Of a stretch of 64,000 nucleotides of DNA, positions 1 through 11,545 are shown in pieces. Both the position numbers and the translations under genes were made by a program. The DNA is taken from NCBI GenBank assembly GCA_002104945.1, contig MCFH01000030.1, positions 372,001-436,000 of the forward strand, given 5' to 3'. Each line of letters begins with the position of its first letter. Position 1 is the stretch's first letter. Under the pieces are notes generated by a model that did not search any database, was not told where the DNA came from, and saw only the letters and a program-made list of their open reading frames with translations. Source of the stretch: Piromyces finnis. Taxonomy: Eukaryota > Neocallimastigomycota > Neocallimastigomycetes > Neocallimastigales > Neocallimastigaceae.

Positions 1-3000
1 TAACAATCAGTAGTTGGAATGGGTTGTCCTGCTAAGTAAAATGTTGGATCTCTCTTGTTCTGATTTTCTATTGATTCAGGACGAATCACCATCGTTGAAC
101 ATTTCTGGATACCAAATTCCATTTCATTATACAATGCCCATTCATTAACTCTTCTAAGCATCTTTTTTAAGCATCCTCTTGTTGGAGCACAAATAACTAT
201 ATCATCTGCAAAAAGTCCACCACAGCATCGAGTGTCACCTAAACTGACTCCTAGATCTTCGCACTCTCTAAATATATCATTAATAAAGAGATTAAAGAGA
301 ATAGGAGAAAGAGGGCAACCTTGACGGACTCCTTTCTTCACATCAAAAGATTTCGAGAATTGTCCATCTAATTTGACATTAGCCTTAGATGTTAAATATA
401 AATTTTTGATAAATTGTAGACTCTTACCTCGGATTCCTAAACAATCTAATTTATGGAGAATATTACCGATTGGGACTGAATCGTATGCTTTCCTGAGATC
501 TAAAAAGGCCAAATATGTCTCTTTATTATCTAATTGACGTCTACGGCATATTTCTTGGATTGAAATGAAAAGACTAATACTTTCTTCCTTTTTTCGAAAA
601 CCAAATTGTTCAGGTCTAATGAAATTATTCTTTAGACCATATTCTGAGATTCTAGTGGTGACAATTTTGGAAATCAACTTAATACCATTATTGATAAGTG
701 ATATACCTCGATAGTTATCACAATCTGTCAAATCACCCTTCTTAGGAATAGAAACAATACTGGATTCATTCCATGAGTTGGGGAAATCTCCATCCCAAAT
801 ACGGTTGAATAATTTAAGAATAAAATTTAAACCATGAGCATCATTATCTGAAGTAGTATTACCAGAAGAATTATTATCTGTAGCATTATTAGAATCATTA
901 CTTGATGGAATTAATGCTTTGTAAAATTCAATTGGAATACCAACCGGACCTGATGCTTTATAATTTGGAGTAGTGAGGATAGCTGACTTGACTTCATCAA
1001 TACTAATATCTTGGTTGATATCCCACTCATCAAGCATAGGAAGTGAAAAACGTTTATTCGTTGGTTCTTCATACCAATGCTCCAAATCAAGACTTACACC
1101 ACTTGGGTCTGATGCAAGATTTTCGAAATGATCATGCCACACATCTAGTTGTTCTTCCGTAGCAACAATTAATTCTCCATTTTTATTTTTAATTGGTTGA
1201 GCAATAAAGAAAGAATCTTTTCCAATTTTTGCAGTTTTCTTGATCCATTTCCAGGCCTTCTTAGGATTATGACTCTTCATATACTCACATCCTGTTTTAA
1301 TCCAATGAAGATATTCTTGCTTCCTAAATTCATTACATCTTTTGTGGATGTAATCAATGAGTTTACGGTAGATTTTAATTCTTTTAATAAATTCATCTAT
1401 ATCATAAATTCTTTCTTTTTTAAATCTCTTATACAACTTCATTTTGATTTTTTGAAGATTAAAAATTTGTTGTGAAATATGAAATGAAGACTTTATAACA
1501 TTATTTGCTGAAGTAATACTGAGCTCGTCTGCAATTGAAAAAGCAGTTGAAGTAAACTCTTTGGAAAGTTCATCTGTAGAAACATTAGGATCGTTGGATT
1601 TTGCTGAAAGTATTTGGAATTTATTATGACTGAGAATAGATTCCTTTTCCTCAATACATTTTAATCTATTCCATTTCAGAATTTTCTTAGGAACATTAAA
1701 GTCATTAGAAAAATCTTCCATAGGAATAATTTTACCATTAATAAGAAGTGGCTTATGGTCTGATACAGGATAAAAATTATTTATAAATGATCCTGAGTGA
1801 ATAAGATCTTTTATCTTCGAATTGATAAGAGCATGGTCAATGTCGGAAGATTGATCACCTCGAGTCCAAGAGATAGTAGACCCTCTAAGCGGAAGAATTT
1901 CCCAATCTCCTAATCCATTAGTTGATAACCAGTTGGATAATTTTACTTTAGACATATTAAAATCACCAACAAGAATCGATGGATGGGATGAATGAGTTTG
2001 TAACCACAAGCGAACTTCTAACTTTGCATGATCAACATAGATGTTGTGATGACTATGAGGCATATAAACATTACCAATCGAGCATTTGAATCTATTCCAG
2101 AGACTAAAAGTATAAATAGAAATAATATACTTTCCAGAGAAGTTTTCAAGTGAGGCTTGACATGAATTGTGAAAACCTAAATATAAACCTCTCATTCCCG
2201 GAACTGATTCGTCAGCTTTCTTGAAAAAGTGTCTATAGTTTCGCAAAGTAACACGACAAGGATAATCTGTATTCGATCCAGAACCATTACCAGTTTCTTG
2301 GAAACATAAAAATAATGGTTTGAAAATAGCTGTGAAATAGCTAATACTATCTCTCTTTTCGTGATTCCACCCATTGGTGTTCCAACTAAGACAAAAAGAA
2401 AAGTTATCAGGCTTGTTGGATGAGGAAGAATCGTTGCTATTATTATTATTATTAAAGTCATCGTTATTAATGGATGATGCATCAGAGGAATAAGTAGAAC
2501 TATTACTAGATGGCTGTGAAACTGAAGAACTATCAACTATTGAACTGTTATCAGAGTTGATAGAGCTATTAGAATTAATTGTTGAATGTTGAGATTGAAA
2601 TTGTGTTTGCTGTAGATCTGGAATATTTTCATGATTGGAAACTTGTTGAAGATCTTGTTGAAGATCTAGTTGAAGATCGGATTGTTGATGAGATTGTTGA
2701 ACTGATTGTTGAAATGATTGTTGAATAGAATGTTGATGTTTATTAGAAACTAAAATTTTACGTTTGAGAGTGGAAAAAGTGTATTTGTGATTCCTTCTAC
2801 TACGAGCTGAAAAGGAAATTGAGGTAACTGAAAGTTTCTTCTTTAACATGTGTAAGATTTTAATACAATCTTTCGATGAACCATGAACCTTGACTAAGAA
2901 AAAGTGATCATTGAAAGTCTGAAAATATTTAACACTAATAACTGAATTAAATTTATCTTCTAGAATAACCTCGAGTTTTTCCCATAGCATATTTACTGAC

Positions 3001-3110
3001 CATGATCGAATACCACGGATAAAGAAGGAGCGAATATCATCTAAGGGGATACCATAAGACCGGGTACCGCGTCTGATATAATTCTTGTCTTTAATATAAA
3101 GGACTGACAT
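1..3110 (-). mobile_element. LINE-type (non-LTR) retrotransposon polyprotein, partial at left edge
   Basis: Minus-strand reading frame beginning at ATG 3110-3108 and open, by my reading, to the window edge (1036 codons, no stop found). Order of parts: an N-terminal stretch with an RRM-like alternation of strands and helices (residues about 25-95); a Gln/Ser/Asn-rich linker (about 120-235); an apurinic-type endonuclease with NTNGWN (244-249), catalytic Glu in QETG (272), GDFN (Asp 383) and SDH (His 452); and a reverse transcriptase with NYRGISLIN (near 798), LDLRKAYD (Asp 871), GVRQGCPLSP (Arg 929) and FADD (967-970). All endonuclease and RT catalytic residues that I looked for are present, so the copy may be functional, but its 3' end lies outside the window. 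Such proteins nick target DNA and copy their own RNA into it. I cannot assign a clade (L1-like or Tad-like are the obvious candidates). Confidence 0.93.
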
Positions 3111-3756
3111 GATAATAAATTCTAATTAAAAATATTGAATATAAAATAAATACTAATAAAAATTATAAATATAACGTATATGGAAAAAAAATCTGTCTCT
3201 CTCTCTCTTCTTAAAAGTACTGGATAGTACAAAAATTGTTACGATGCTTTGTTTAAAGTTTCTTTTTTTTGAATTCTAGTTGTAAATTTTCTTTAAAAAT
3301 TCTAGTTTTGGTTTGTTGTTAGTAAATTCGAATCGCTTTTTGATACTAAAATTGTTTGACTTTACTTTTCATTAAATATTTAAATTGATAAAAAATTTGA
3401 ATCAAGAATGTCGACACCAGAAAGCTTGTGAGTAGTATTTTTACATGATGTAGAGTGAATCAGTCTCTTACAAGAAACAATACAACAATAGCTACATGAA
3501 TATAAAAATACAATGCAAATGCTAAAGTTGACTACATTGGATTCTTACAAGAGAAGAGTAGTACTACATGAATACATGAATAAAAGAAAAAAATACAACA
3601 ACAAAATGTATTACTCTTCTAATTAAATACTATACAAACTTACCTGAGTATCAAACATTCAACTTATTCATCAAATACTTAAATTCGATGAATAAAATGT
3701 TTTTTAATCGCTCAGTACCATGAGCTTAGTCCTAATAATTTTCCCTTAAAGACTAA
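3111..3756. other. LINE 5' flank with CT microsatellite and orphan ATG
   Basis: Sequence upstream of the minus-strand LINE ORF. It includes a short CT run (about 3194-3211) and two partly similar stretches containing CTTACAAGA...CTACATGAAT (about 3470-3500 and 3544-3578). On the plus strand ATG at 3408 opens a seven-codon stub (MSTPES plus two bases) that ends in a good 5' splice site, GTGAGT. No following exon was recognised. It could be the LINE 5' UTR, an internal promoter region, or the first exon of a host gene broken by insertion. Confidence 0.5.
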
Positions 3757-4002
3757 CCAAGCATCCATTGCGCAATGCTTGGATTTAATTCTTTCTACTC
3801 TCTCAGTACCATGAGCATGAGTAGACCCCCTTGATAAACTCCATTATTAAATAAATGAAGGCACGTTCCTAAGAGGGCACCAAGCATCCATTGCGCAATA
3901 CTTGGATTTAATTCTTTCTACTCTCTCAGTACCATGAGCATGAGTAGACCCCCTTGAGAAACTACATTTATTAAATAAATGAAGGCACGTTCCCAAGAGG
4001 GA
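3757..4002. repeat. two tandem 123-bp repeats with palindromic core
   Basis: The unit beginning CCAAGCATCCATTGCGCAAT starts at 3757 and again at 3880, with only a few differences between copies (for example GATAAACTC versus GAGAAACTA). Each copy begins with a hairpin-capable segment, perfect in the first: CCAAGCA ... TGCTTGG around the palindrome ATTGCGCAAT. A shorter echo of the CTCAGTACCATGAGC part lies at about 3712-3726. The repeat sits inside the LINE relic. Confidence 0.85.
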
Positions 4003-4168
4003 ACTCTGCTAATCACTTGTGAGTTAAGTACTAGTTTTTTGAAAGGAATAGGAATATTAGGATTTCTTAAGAATTTACTGACTGAGAAAAGCCCTTTCAA
4101 AACCTTGTTATTAAGAGCTTTAATTACTGGTTTAAGGGACAAATTCTTATCAAATGGAACACCAAGAT
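3757..4168 (-). mobile_element. 5'-truncated LINE 3' relic
   Basis: On the minus strand, 4166 down to about 3990 reads YLGVPFD, LKPVIKAL and LNSQVISRVP, the segment that normally follows the RT palm in LINE polyproteins. It is cut off abruptly at its 5' side (about 4168) next to low-complexity AT DNA, as expected of a 5'-truncated insertion. Downstream it degenerates into a duplicated 123-bp segment. The two LINE pieces share orientation. The relic could belong to the same family as the element at the left edge, but the matching region of that element lies outside the window, so I cannot compare them directly. Confidence 0.75.
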
Positions 4169-4205
4169 AAGTATATATATATTTATAAATCTTTAAAATA
4201 AACAA

Positions 4206-4693
4206 AAAAATACCACAATTGTTTCTAAAATATTTTTTTAAAAAATTTTTATTTTTATTTGCTTCAGAATTTTTTTTTTTTTTTTTTTTTTTTTTGTTAT
4301 TGAAAATGAATAAATAGTATCTCTAAAAAAAATAAATACATTTATATTTTTATAGTTTATATTTAATATTAAAAAAATATATATATAATTATTTTTTTTT
4401 TTTGAATTAATAATATTATTAGTTAACGATTGCGTTTATTTTTCTTTTTATAAAACAAGAGAAAAATAAATGTGTAACGTGATTTAATTATAAATTAAAA
4501 AATATTTTTAAAATAAATTAATAAATTGTTTTCCTTAAAGCTTAATATATGTTTTGCTATGTTTCTGTATTTTTTTAAATTAACTAATGTGATATTCACA
4601 ATTTAAAAATTCATGAATAATTTCATTATTTGATTATAACATCATATTATTTTATGTGGTATTTTAAACAATAAAAATTTATTTTAAATTTGT
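4206..4693. other. intergenic, AT-rich, with 26-T tract
   Basis: No coding signal found. Contains a run of 26 T (4270-4295) and is the 3' flank of the minus-strand Hsp90 gene, so it should hold its 3' UTR and polyadenylation signals. Confidence 0.6.
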
Positions 4694-7342
4694 TTATAAT
4701 TCATCTTTAACATTCTTTTCTTCTTCTTCACCGTCAACTTCTTCAATAACTTCGGTTTTAGTTTCAGATTCCTTTTCATCAACAACTTCTTCATCTTCAA
4801 CCTTTTGAGTTTCTTCATTTTCAGCTTCTTCGGTGGTTTCATTTTCTTGTTCACCAACTTCTTCAACACCTTCTTCTTCAGTGTTTTCCTTCTTAGCCTT
4901 AGTAGACTTCTTCTTCTTCTTACCGGCCTTAGCGGCGGCTTCTGGATCAGCATATTCTGGAGCTGGCTTAGTTTCATATTCAACCTTCTTGGATAATTCA
5001 ACACCAAGATTCTTTCTTAAGATACGGTCAATACGATCAGCGAACTTTCTGTTATCATTGATAGTGTAACCAGAACGTAACATAGCAGTTTCGAATAATA
5101 CCATAGATAATTCTTCAGTAGCCTTATTAGTCTTTCCTTCGCTTACCTTTTCTAAAAGAGATTCAATAACTGGGTGCTTTGGATTAATTTCCATATGCTT
5201 ACGTTGACCAGAGTAAATAACCTTCATGTATTGATCTTGAGTTGGAATAGCTTGAGCATTCATAAGACGTTCCATGTTTCCGGACCAGCCGTATTCATTG
5301 GCAACAATAGCGCATGGACTCTTAGTAAGACGGTTAGAAACGACAACACTTTCAATGTAATCCTTTAAGGTTTCCTTTAAGTAATCAGCTAATGGCTTGA
5401 ATTTTTCATTCATAGACTTGTAATATTCTTCAGTTTCATCATCTTCATCACCAAACTTTAAACCAACCTTAGCAATATCTTGGAACTTCTTACCTTCATA
5501 TTCTGGCATACTACTGAAAACGTATTCATCAATTGGTTCTGGACAGTATAAAACTTCATAACCACGGTTAACAACATTTTCAATGAATGGAGATTTCTTA
5601 ATTTCTTCAAGAGTTGGACCAGTTAAATAGTAAATTTGTTCTTGACCCTTACGCATACGACTAATGTAGTCTTGTAAAGTAACTAACTTCTTACCATTGG
5701 AAGAGTGGAAACGTAATAACTTAGCAAGCTTGTTTCTGTGAGTGTGGTCTTCGACAACACCAAGCTTAATAGAAGTACCAAATTCCTTCATGAATGAATT
5801 ATACTTTTCTTCATTCTTTTGTAACTTAGTGAACATTTCAATAGCCTTAGAAACAACCTTCTTTTGAATAACCTTTAAGATTGGTAAATGTTGAATGGTT
5901 TCACGAGAAACATTTAATGGGAAATCATCTGAATCAACTAAACCACGAACAAAGGATAACCATCTTGGAATGAATTCTGGCATTTCATCAGTAATGAAAA
6001 TACGCTTAACATATAACTTAATTGGACTAACATTTTCGTTAATATGAGTCATGAATTCTTGTGGAGCCTTTCCTGGGATATATAATAAACAACGGAAATC
6101 AGTTTCACCTTCAGCTCTGAAGTGAATGTGAGCTAATGGATCATCACTAACTCTAGCGAAAGCTTGGTAAAATTCAACGTATTCTTCCTTACTAATATCC
6201 TTTGGTTTTCTAGTCCAAATTGGCTTGTTTTCGTTCATAAGTTCCCACTTAGTGACAGTCTTTTCAACCTTCTTGAACTTTGGCTTCTTTTCTTCTTCTT
6301 CAACATCTTCAACATCATCTTCATCATCAGAATCCTTTTTCTCAGCAGCAGCTTCGGTGGTTTCTTCTTCAATTGGTTCTTCAACAGTTTCAGTACTGGT
6401 AGCCCAAAGGTAAATTGGGAAGTTAATGAATTGAGAGTACTTAGTAATGAGGTCACGAAGAGTATCATCATCAACATATTCTAAAGCATCTTCACGAAGA
6501 TTTAAAGTAATTTCAGTACCACGTCCTAAAGTATTACCTCTTGGATCCTTGTAAACCTTGAAACCATTTTCAGCATCAGATTCCCAAATGTATTGGTCAT
6601 CATCATTATGCTTAGAAGCAACAGTAACCCAATCAGCGACTAAGAAAGCACTGTAGAAACCAACACCAAATTGACCAATAAGGGAAGAATCAGCAGTTTC
6701 TTCATCTTCCATAGCCTTTAAGAATTCAGAAGTACCAGATTTTGCAATAGTACCTAAGTTATTAATTAAGTTTTCCTTAGTCATACCAATACCAGAATCA
6801 GTAATAACAATCTTCTTGTTTTCTCTATCAGCCTTAATAGTAACGTTTAAGTGTGGGTTGCTAATAAGAGCCTTATCATCAGTTAAAGCTAAGAATCTAA
6901 TCTTATCTAAGGCATCAGAACCATTGGAAATAAGTTCACGAAGGAAAATTTCCTTGTTCTTGTAAATAGAATTAATAATAAGTTTCATAAGTTTATTAAC
7001 TTTTATTGTTTTAAATAGATGTCAACAAAAATTGATATAAATTATTATTTTAAATAAAAAAAAAGTTAATTATATTATTTATTAATATTTTATATACATA
7101 GTTTTTACAATAAAAAAGACATTAACCATAAATTGATTATCAGAATTTTTTTTAAATAATCTTTTCTCTACTAATAATTAATATATATATAAATATAATA
7201 TTTTACCTTCAGTTTCGAATTCATGGCTTTCAGCTTGTTCCTTAGCTTGTTCCATTTCATCAGCTTCACCTTCAGCCTTGACGGCTACGGCGAAGAAGAT
7301 CACTAATGTAACTAAATATTTGAATAATGATTTAATATTCAT
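4694..7342 (-). CDS. GRP94: ER-resident Hsp90 (GRP94/endoplasmin type), two exons
   Basis: Exons 7342-7207 and 6999-4694 (minus), joined in phase 1 across a 207-bp GTAAAA...AG intron, give 813 residues, a normal length for GRP94. The first exon encodes a clear signal peptide (MNIKSLFKYLVTLVIFF, then AVAVKAEG) and an acidic stretch; the second starts in the conserved VNKLMKLIINS block. The Hsp90 ATPase lid and fold motifs are present (NGSDALDKIRF, GIGMT, GQFGVGFYSAF), followed by an acidic charged linker (about residues 255-285), the middle-domain PLNVSRETIQ and a C-terminal acidic tail ending in KDEL. Family knowledge: an ER-lumen chaperone for secretory and membrane clients, acting with BiP. 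Third positions favour G/C more than in neighbouring genes, consistent with high expression. The ATG at 6988 would make a shorter, signal-less protein and is not the preferred start. Confidence 0.96.
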
Positions 7343-10338
7343 TTTTTTCTTGTTATAAACAATTCAATGTTCTCTTTTTATTTTTTTTTATTTTTTTTTT
7401 CTTATTGATTATTCTATAATTTATTTCTTTTTTTATTTTTTCTTTGTGCTTTACTTTTGGTATTCTGATTTTTTTTTTTTTTTAAATAATTATTTACAAA
7501 TCAATTGCAAACTCTTATCTATTTCTTTATTTCTTTATTTTTTTTTTATCTTGTATATTTACAAATATTAAAAGATTTTCTTTTTATAAATACAAAATTT
7601 TTTGTATAAAATAAAACAAAAAAAAACTTCCCTAAAAAAATATTAATAAAAAAAAAACTTTTAAAAAAAAATAAAAATCTTTTTTTTAAAATAATAAATA
7701 AAGAAAAGGAAATTTTTTTATCTTTTATATAATTTTGGTTAAATCAATTAATCAATACTATTAATAATTTATTTTTTATATTTATTTATTATTATACGTT
7801 GTAAAATTATGTTATTAATTTATTTAATTATTATTGAGCTTTTTCAGTGATTTATTAATATTTATTTAAACAATATATTTCTTAATAAAGTTATACACCT
7901 TCTATTAATTTCTATTATCAATTTATATTAGTAAATATATTAATAAAGTTATAATAAATTGTATTAATTATAGAGTTAAATATATTTGCTTGTATTTCTT
8001 TTATTTATAATAATATATATTAATTCAATTATTTTATATAATATTATATATAAAACCTAATAAAAAAAAAGTCATGTAATTAAAATTTAACAAAGGTAAA
8101 TTATGTTAATATGAAATCTTCATTAAAAGAAAACTATTTGTATAATAAATGGAAATATAAAAATTACGCATTCATAACTATTTCATTCATACCATAGAAT
8201 AAAATCAATGTTTATTATGATATTGAAACATAGTTATCAAGTTACTTTTGTATTGAAATAGCAATGAATATTTAAACAATTATTTCAGTATTATAGATAA
8301 TTATAATTATGTTAACAAATATTAATAATTATAATAGATTGTCCCAATTTTTCAATTATCTTTTTTAGTAATGAAAGCAATACAACAAAAATCAACAGAG
8401 TAAATATATTATTTTTGTGGTAATAATCTATATTATTTCCACTAAACTATATTACAATCCCTTCATTATGAATATCATAGGATTGATACTTTTCAATTTG
8501 AACTTTTCAACTAAAACGAATCTTTAATATTATTTTAAAAGTTTAATTTATGATTAATTAAAAACTTAATTAATTTTGTTAATTTATTAAAATATGTCTA
8601 CAATTAATTGTGATATATACTATAATATATGTAGTAATTAAATGATCCATCGCATAATTTTAATATAATAAAAAAATAATAATAATAAATAGAGTTATAA
8701 GTTGCTAAAAATGTCATAATTAAATACTATATAATAAGGTTTAATATTTACTCTATTTATTAATATTAAAAATTAAAAAACTAAATTAAAATGTTTTGAA
8801 ATAAAAAACAACAAAAAATATATAAAAATTTATGATCCATTCCTATATTGTTGGAAAACGGCCATTGGAGGGTTACCATCATACGCTGCGCGTAATTATT
8901 GGTTATTTCAATAATTTTTGTAATAAAGTATAAAATAAAATAATAAAAATCCTTTTCTATAAAGGAGTAAGATATGAAAAGTATTATTATTTTTATAAAA
9001 ATAGGATCTCGGTTCTGTTTTTATAATAATTATTTGAATATGGTAATAGCAAATAATTAAATATATGAAATAAAATTCAGTTTTAAAATTATAAAAATTA
9101 TTATTTTTTACTTATTAATTTGTTAAGAAAAATAGTTATAAAAATATTTTAATAAAATGAAATAATGTACATAAAAAATTATAATTAAACTAATAAATTT
9201 ATGTTATATCACCATTAGTTCACGTTATTTAGTGATTATTTTAATTTATTTCATGTAATTATAAAATAAATAAGTTTTATAAATTATATTCATAATTATA
9301 TATTAATTATTAATTATTAGATTTCTTTTAACATGTTAATTTTAAAAATAAACAAATTTATAATATCAAGGCATTTTCCTTTTAAAATAAACAAGATTGT
9401 TTAATGGATAAAAATTTTAATGCTTCATATACACTAATTTATATAGCCATATAAATAAAATAAAAAAAAATATCACTAATAATAAAATTAATAAAATAAC
9501 AGACATATCAACAATCAATTCAGTATAATTATTTTTTACTTCATTAATTATTGTTTTATTTTATTTTAATTTTTTTTTTTGTTCTTTGTACTATAATAAA
9601 AAGAAATACTTTGTAATGAAATATAATAGTTAATCTTCCTAAATTTTCATTTATTAAAAATAATTATAACTTGAAAATATGTTAATAATAATAATAATAA
9701 TAAATGAAGAATAATTAAAATATTAAAACATTACTTTTTCATTAGTTTTAAACAAAACATTAAATAAATTGTTCCTTTATTAATATTATTTTTATTTATT
9801 ATTCTAATCCTCTATAGATATAAAATTATCCACATATTTAGTTTTTATAATTGAAGAAATATCACATGAAAAAATATATTTATGTATCTATATTAGAATT
9901 TATGTGTTTAATTAATATATTTCTTTTTTTTTTTTTTTTTTTTTTTGTGATATTTTAATTAATTCCTAATTTTAATTATATTTTTTTTTTTAAAAAAAAT
10001 ACAAATTATATATATATATAAAAGGAAAATAAAGTAATAGCTGTTTAATTTTAGTTATATATTATATATTAAATGAAAATTGCATATTGAAAAATATTTA
10101 GTAATGTAGTTGTAGTACTAAAAAATATAAAAATAATTTTAAATAAAAATATTCATAATTAATAAAAAATTTTGAATTTTACTTTATAATCAAAATTTAT
10201 AATTCTATTATAATGAAACATCGTTATAATCAATAACAACAACATATTTATTATTTAATTTTTTTGATATTAATATTTATTATATACTTAATATGTCATA
10301 CATCAACTATATATATTTTCAATACAATATATTTAAAG
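7343..10338. other. 3-kb gene-poor AT desert between divergent genes
   Basis: Divergent promoters of GRP94 (minus) and the inhibitor-2 gene (plus) must lie here. I see only AT-rich sequence, poly-T (9924-9946) and one less AT-rich island (about 8836-8900). No ORF with recognisable content and no tRNA-like box was found. Confidence 0.7.
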
Positions 10339-11545
10339 ATGGAAACTCCACCAGCAACCAAAAGTATTCTTAAGCACGGAAGTAGTAGTGAAAGTGTTGA
10401 CAAGAATTCAGTGTAAATATATATATCTTTTTTGTTTATAATTTATATTCACTTGTATATATATAAAAGATCAATAATATTAAATGTTTTTTTCATAAAT
10501 AATAAATGTATAATTTTTGAATTTTATTTTTTTTATAAAACATTTAATGAAGTAAAATGTAATTTAAATATATTTATACATATAGATGTATTTATATTTA
10601 ATCTTATTTTAATTATTTGTTATATATATGTAATGTTGATTATTATTAATGGGCGTTTTTTTAATTTATTAGAATTTCAATTAATAATTTTAATGATACT
10701 AATTTCATTCTAATATATAAATTTTAATAGTAGTAGAATTCGTTGGGATGAAGATAATATTATGATGACAGAAGCCGACAGAGGAAAAACTATGAAAATT
10801 ACAGAACCAAAAACACCATTTATTCGTTATAACATAGAAAAGGATGAAGTTTATGGTCATACAGGTAAATAATAATCAATCATTTCGTATATTTGTTAAT
10901 AAAATTATATATTTATCTCTCTCTCTCTTTTTTTTTTTTTAAAAAAAAAAAAGGAAAAGAAAAGAAATTTCAAAATAGTTTAAAATTTGAAATCTCAATC
11001 TAAAGATTAATATAAATTTCTTTAAAAATTTAGTATAATATTAATATGTGTATATTTGTTTATAAATATTTCTAAAGACATATAGTTTTTATTTTTGAAT
11101 ATTTGAATATTATTAATAAGATTTATATTTTTTCAATAAATGGAGTCATTAATATGTTTTATATTTTTTAATAACTAGCTGCTGTTGAACCAATAGAATT
11201 AACAATGGCATTAGAAGCTGAAAAACAAGAAATGCCAAGTTTTTCATTAGGTGGTAGTGAAGAATTCGAAGATGAACAACAAGAAAATGTTCAAGATGAT
11301 GATTGGGATGATGAAGATGATGAAGAAGAAACCGAAGAAGGTGTTTTATAATTTTTTTTTATTATTAAAATTTTTACCAATGAATAATGTATTAATTAAA
11401 ATTAATTACTGTAATATTATTCAATAAAGAACGTAAGAAACGTGAAGATTTTAAAAAAAAGAGAGCTGAACACTACAATATGAAGGAAGCTTTAGCTTTA
11501 TTACATAGAAAAAACTTCGATGATGAAGATGAGGATGAAGAATAA
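10339..11545 (+). CDS. PPP1R2: protein phosphatase 1 inhibitor 2 (IPP-2/Glc8) homologue
   Basis: Four exons: 10339-10412, 10731-10864, 11179-11340 and 11430-11545, giving 161 residues. Recognition rests on the three PP1-binding blocks of inhibitor-2 in the right order: SILKHG near the N-terminus (family KGILK), RIRWDEDNI followed by KITEPKTPF (family KWDE...DEPKTPY), and HYNMKEAL near the C-terminus (family HYNE, which reaches the PP1 active site). The tail is strongly acidic. Family role: binds and modulates the PP1 catalytic subunit in nucleus and cytosol, with the Thr-Pro in KTPF corresponding to the GSK3-type phosphosite of animal inhibitor-2. The third block is His-Tyr-Asn-Met instead of the commoner His-Tyr-Asn-Glu. 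The first intron donor is placed at GTAAAT (10413), because the alternative two bases earlier breaks the frame. Confidence 0.86.

Noticed and set aside
1197-1475. Plus-strand 92-residue ORF
   Set aside because: Antisense shadow of the LINE endonuclease-RT reading frame, which has clear catalytic motifs on the minus strand.
2192-2536. Minus-strand 114-residue ORF
   Set aside because: Out-of-frame shadow over the LINE endonuclease and its Asn/Ser-rich linker.
10432-10713. 93-residue plus ORF between exons of the inhibitor-2 gene
   Set aside because: Low-complexity Ile/Tyr/Phe/Asn sequence lying wholly inside an intron with good splice sites.
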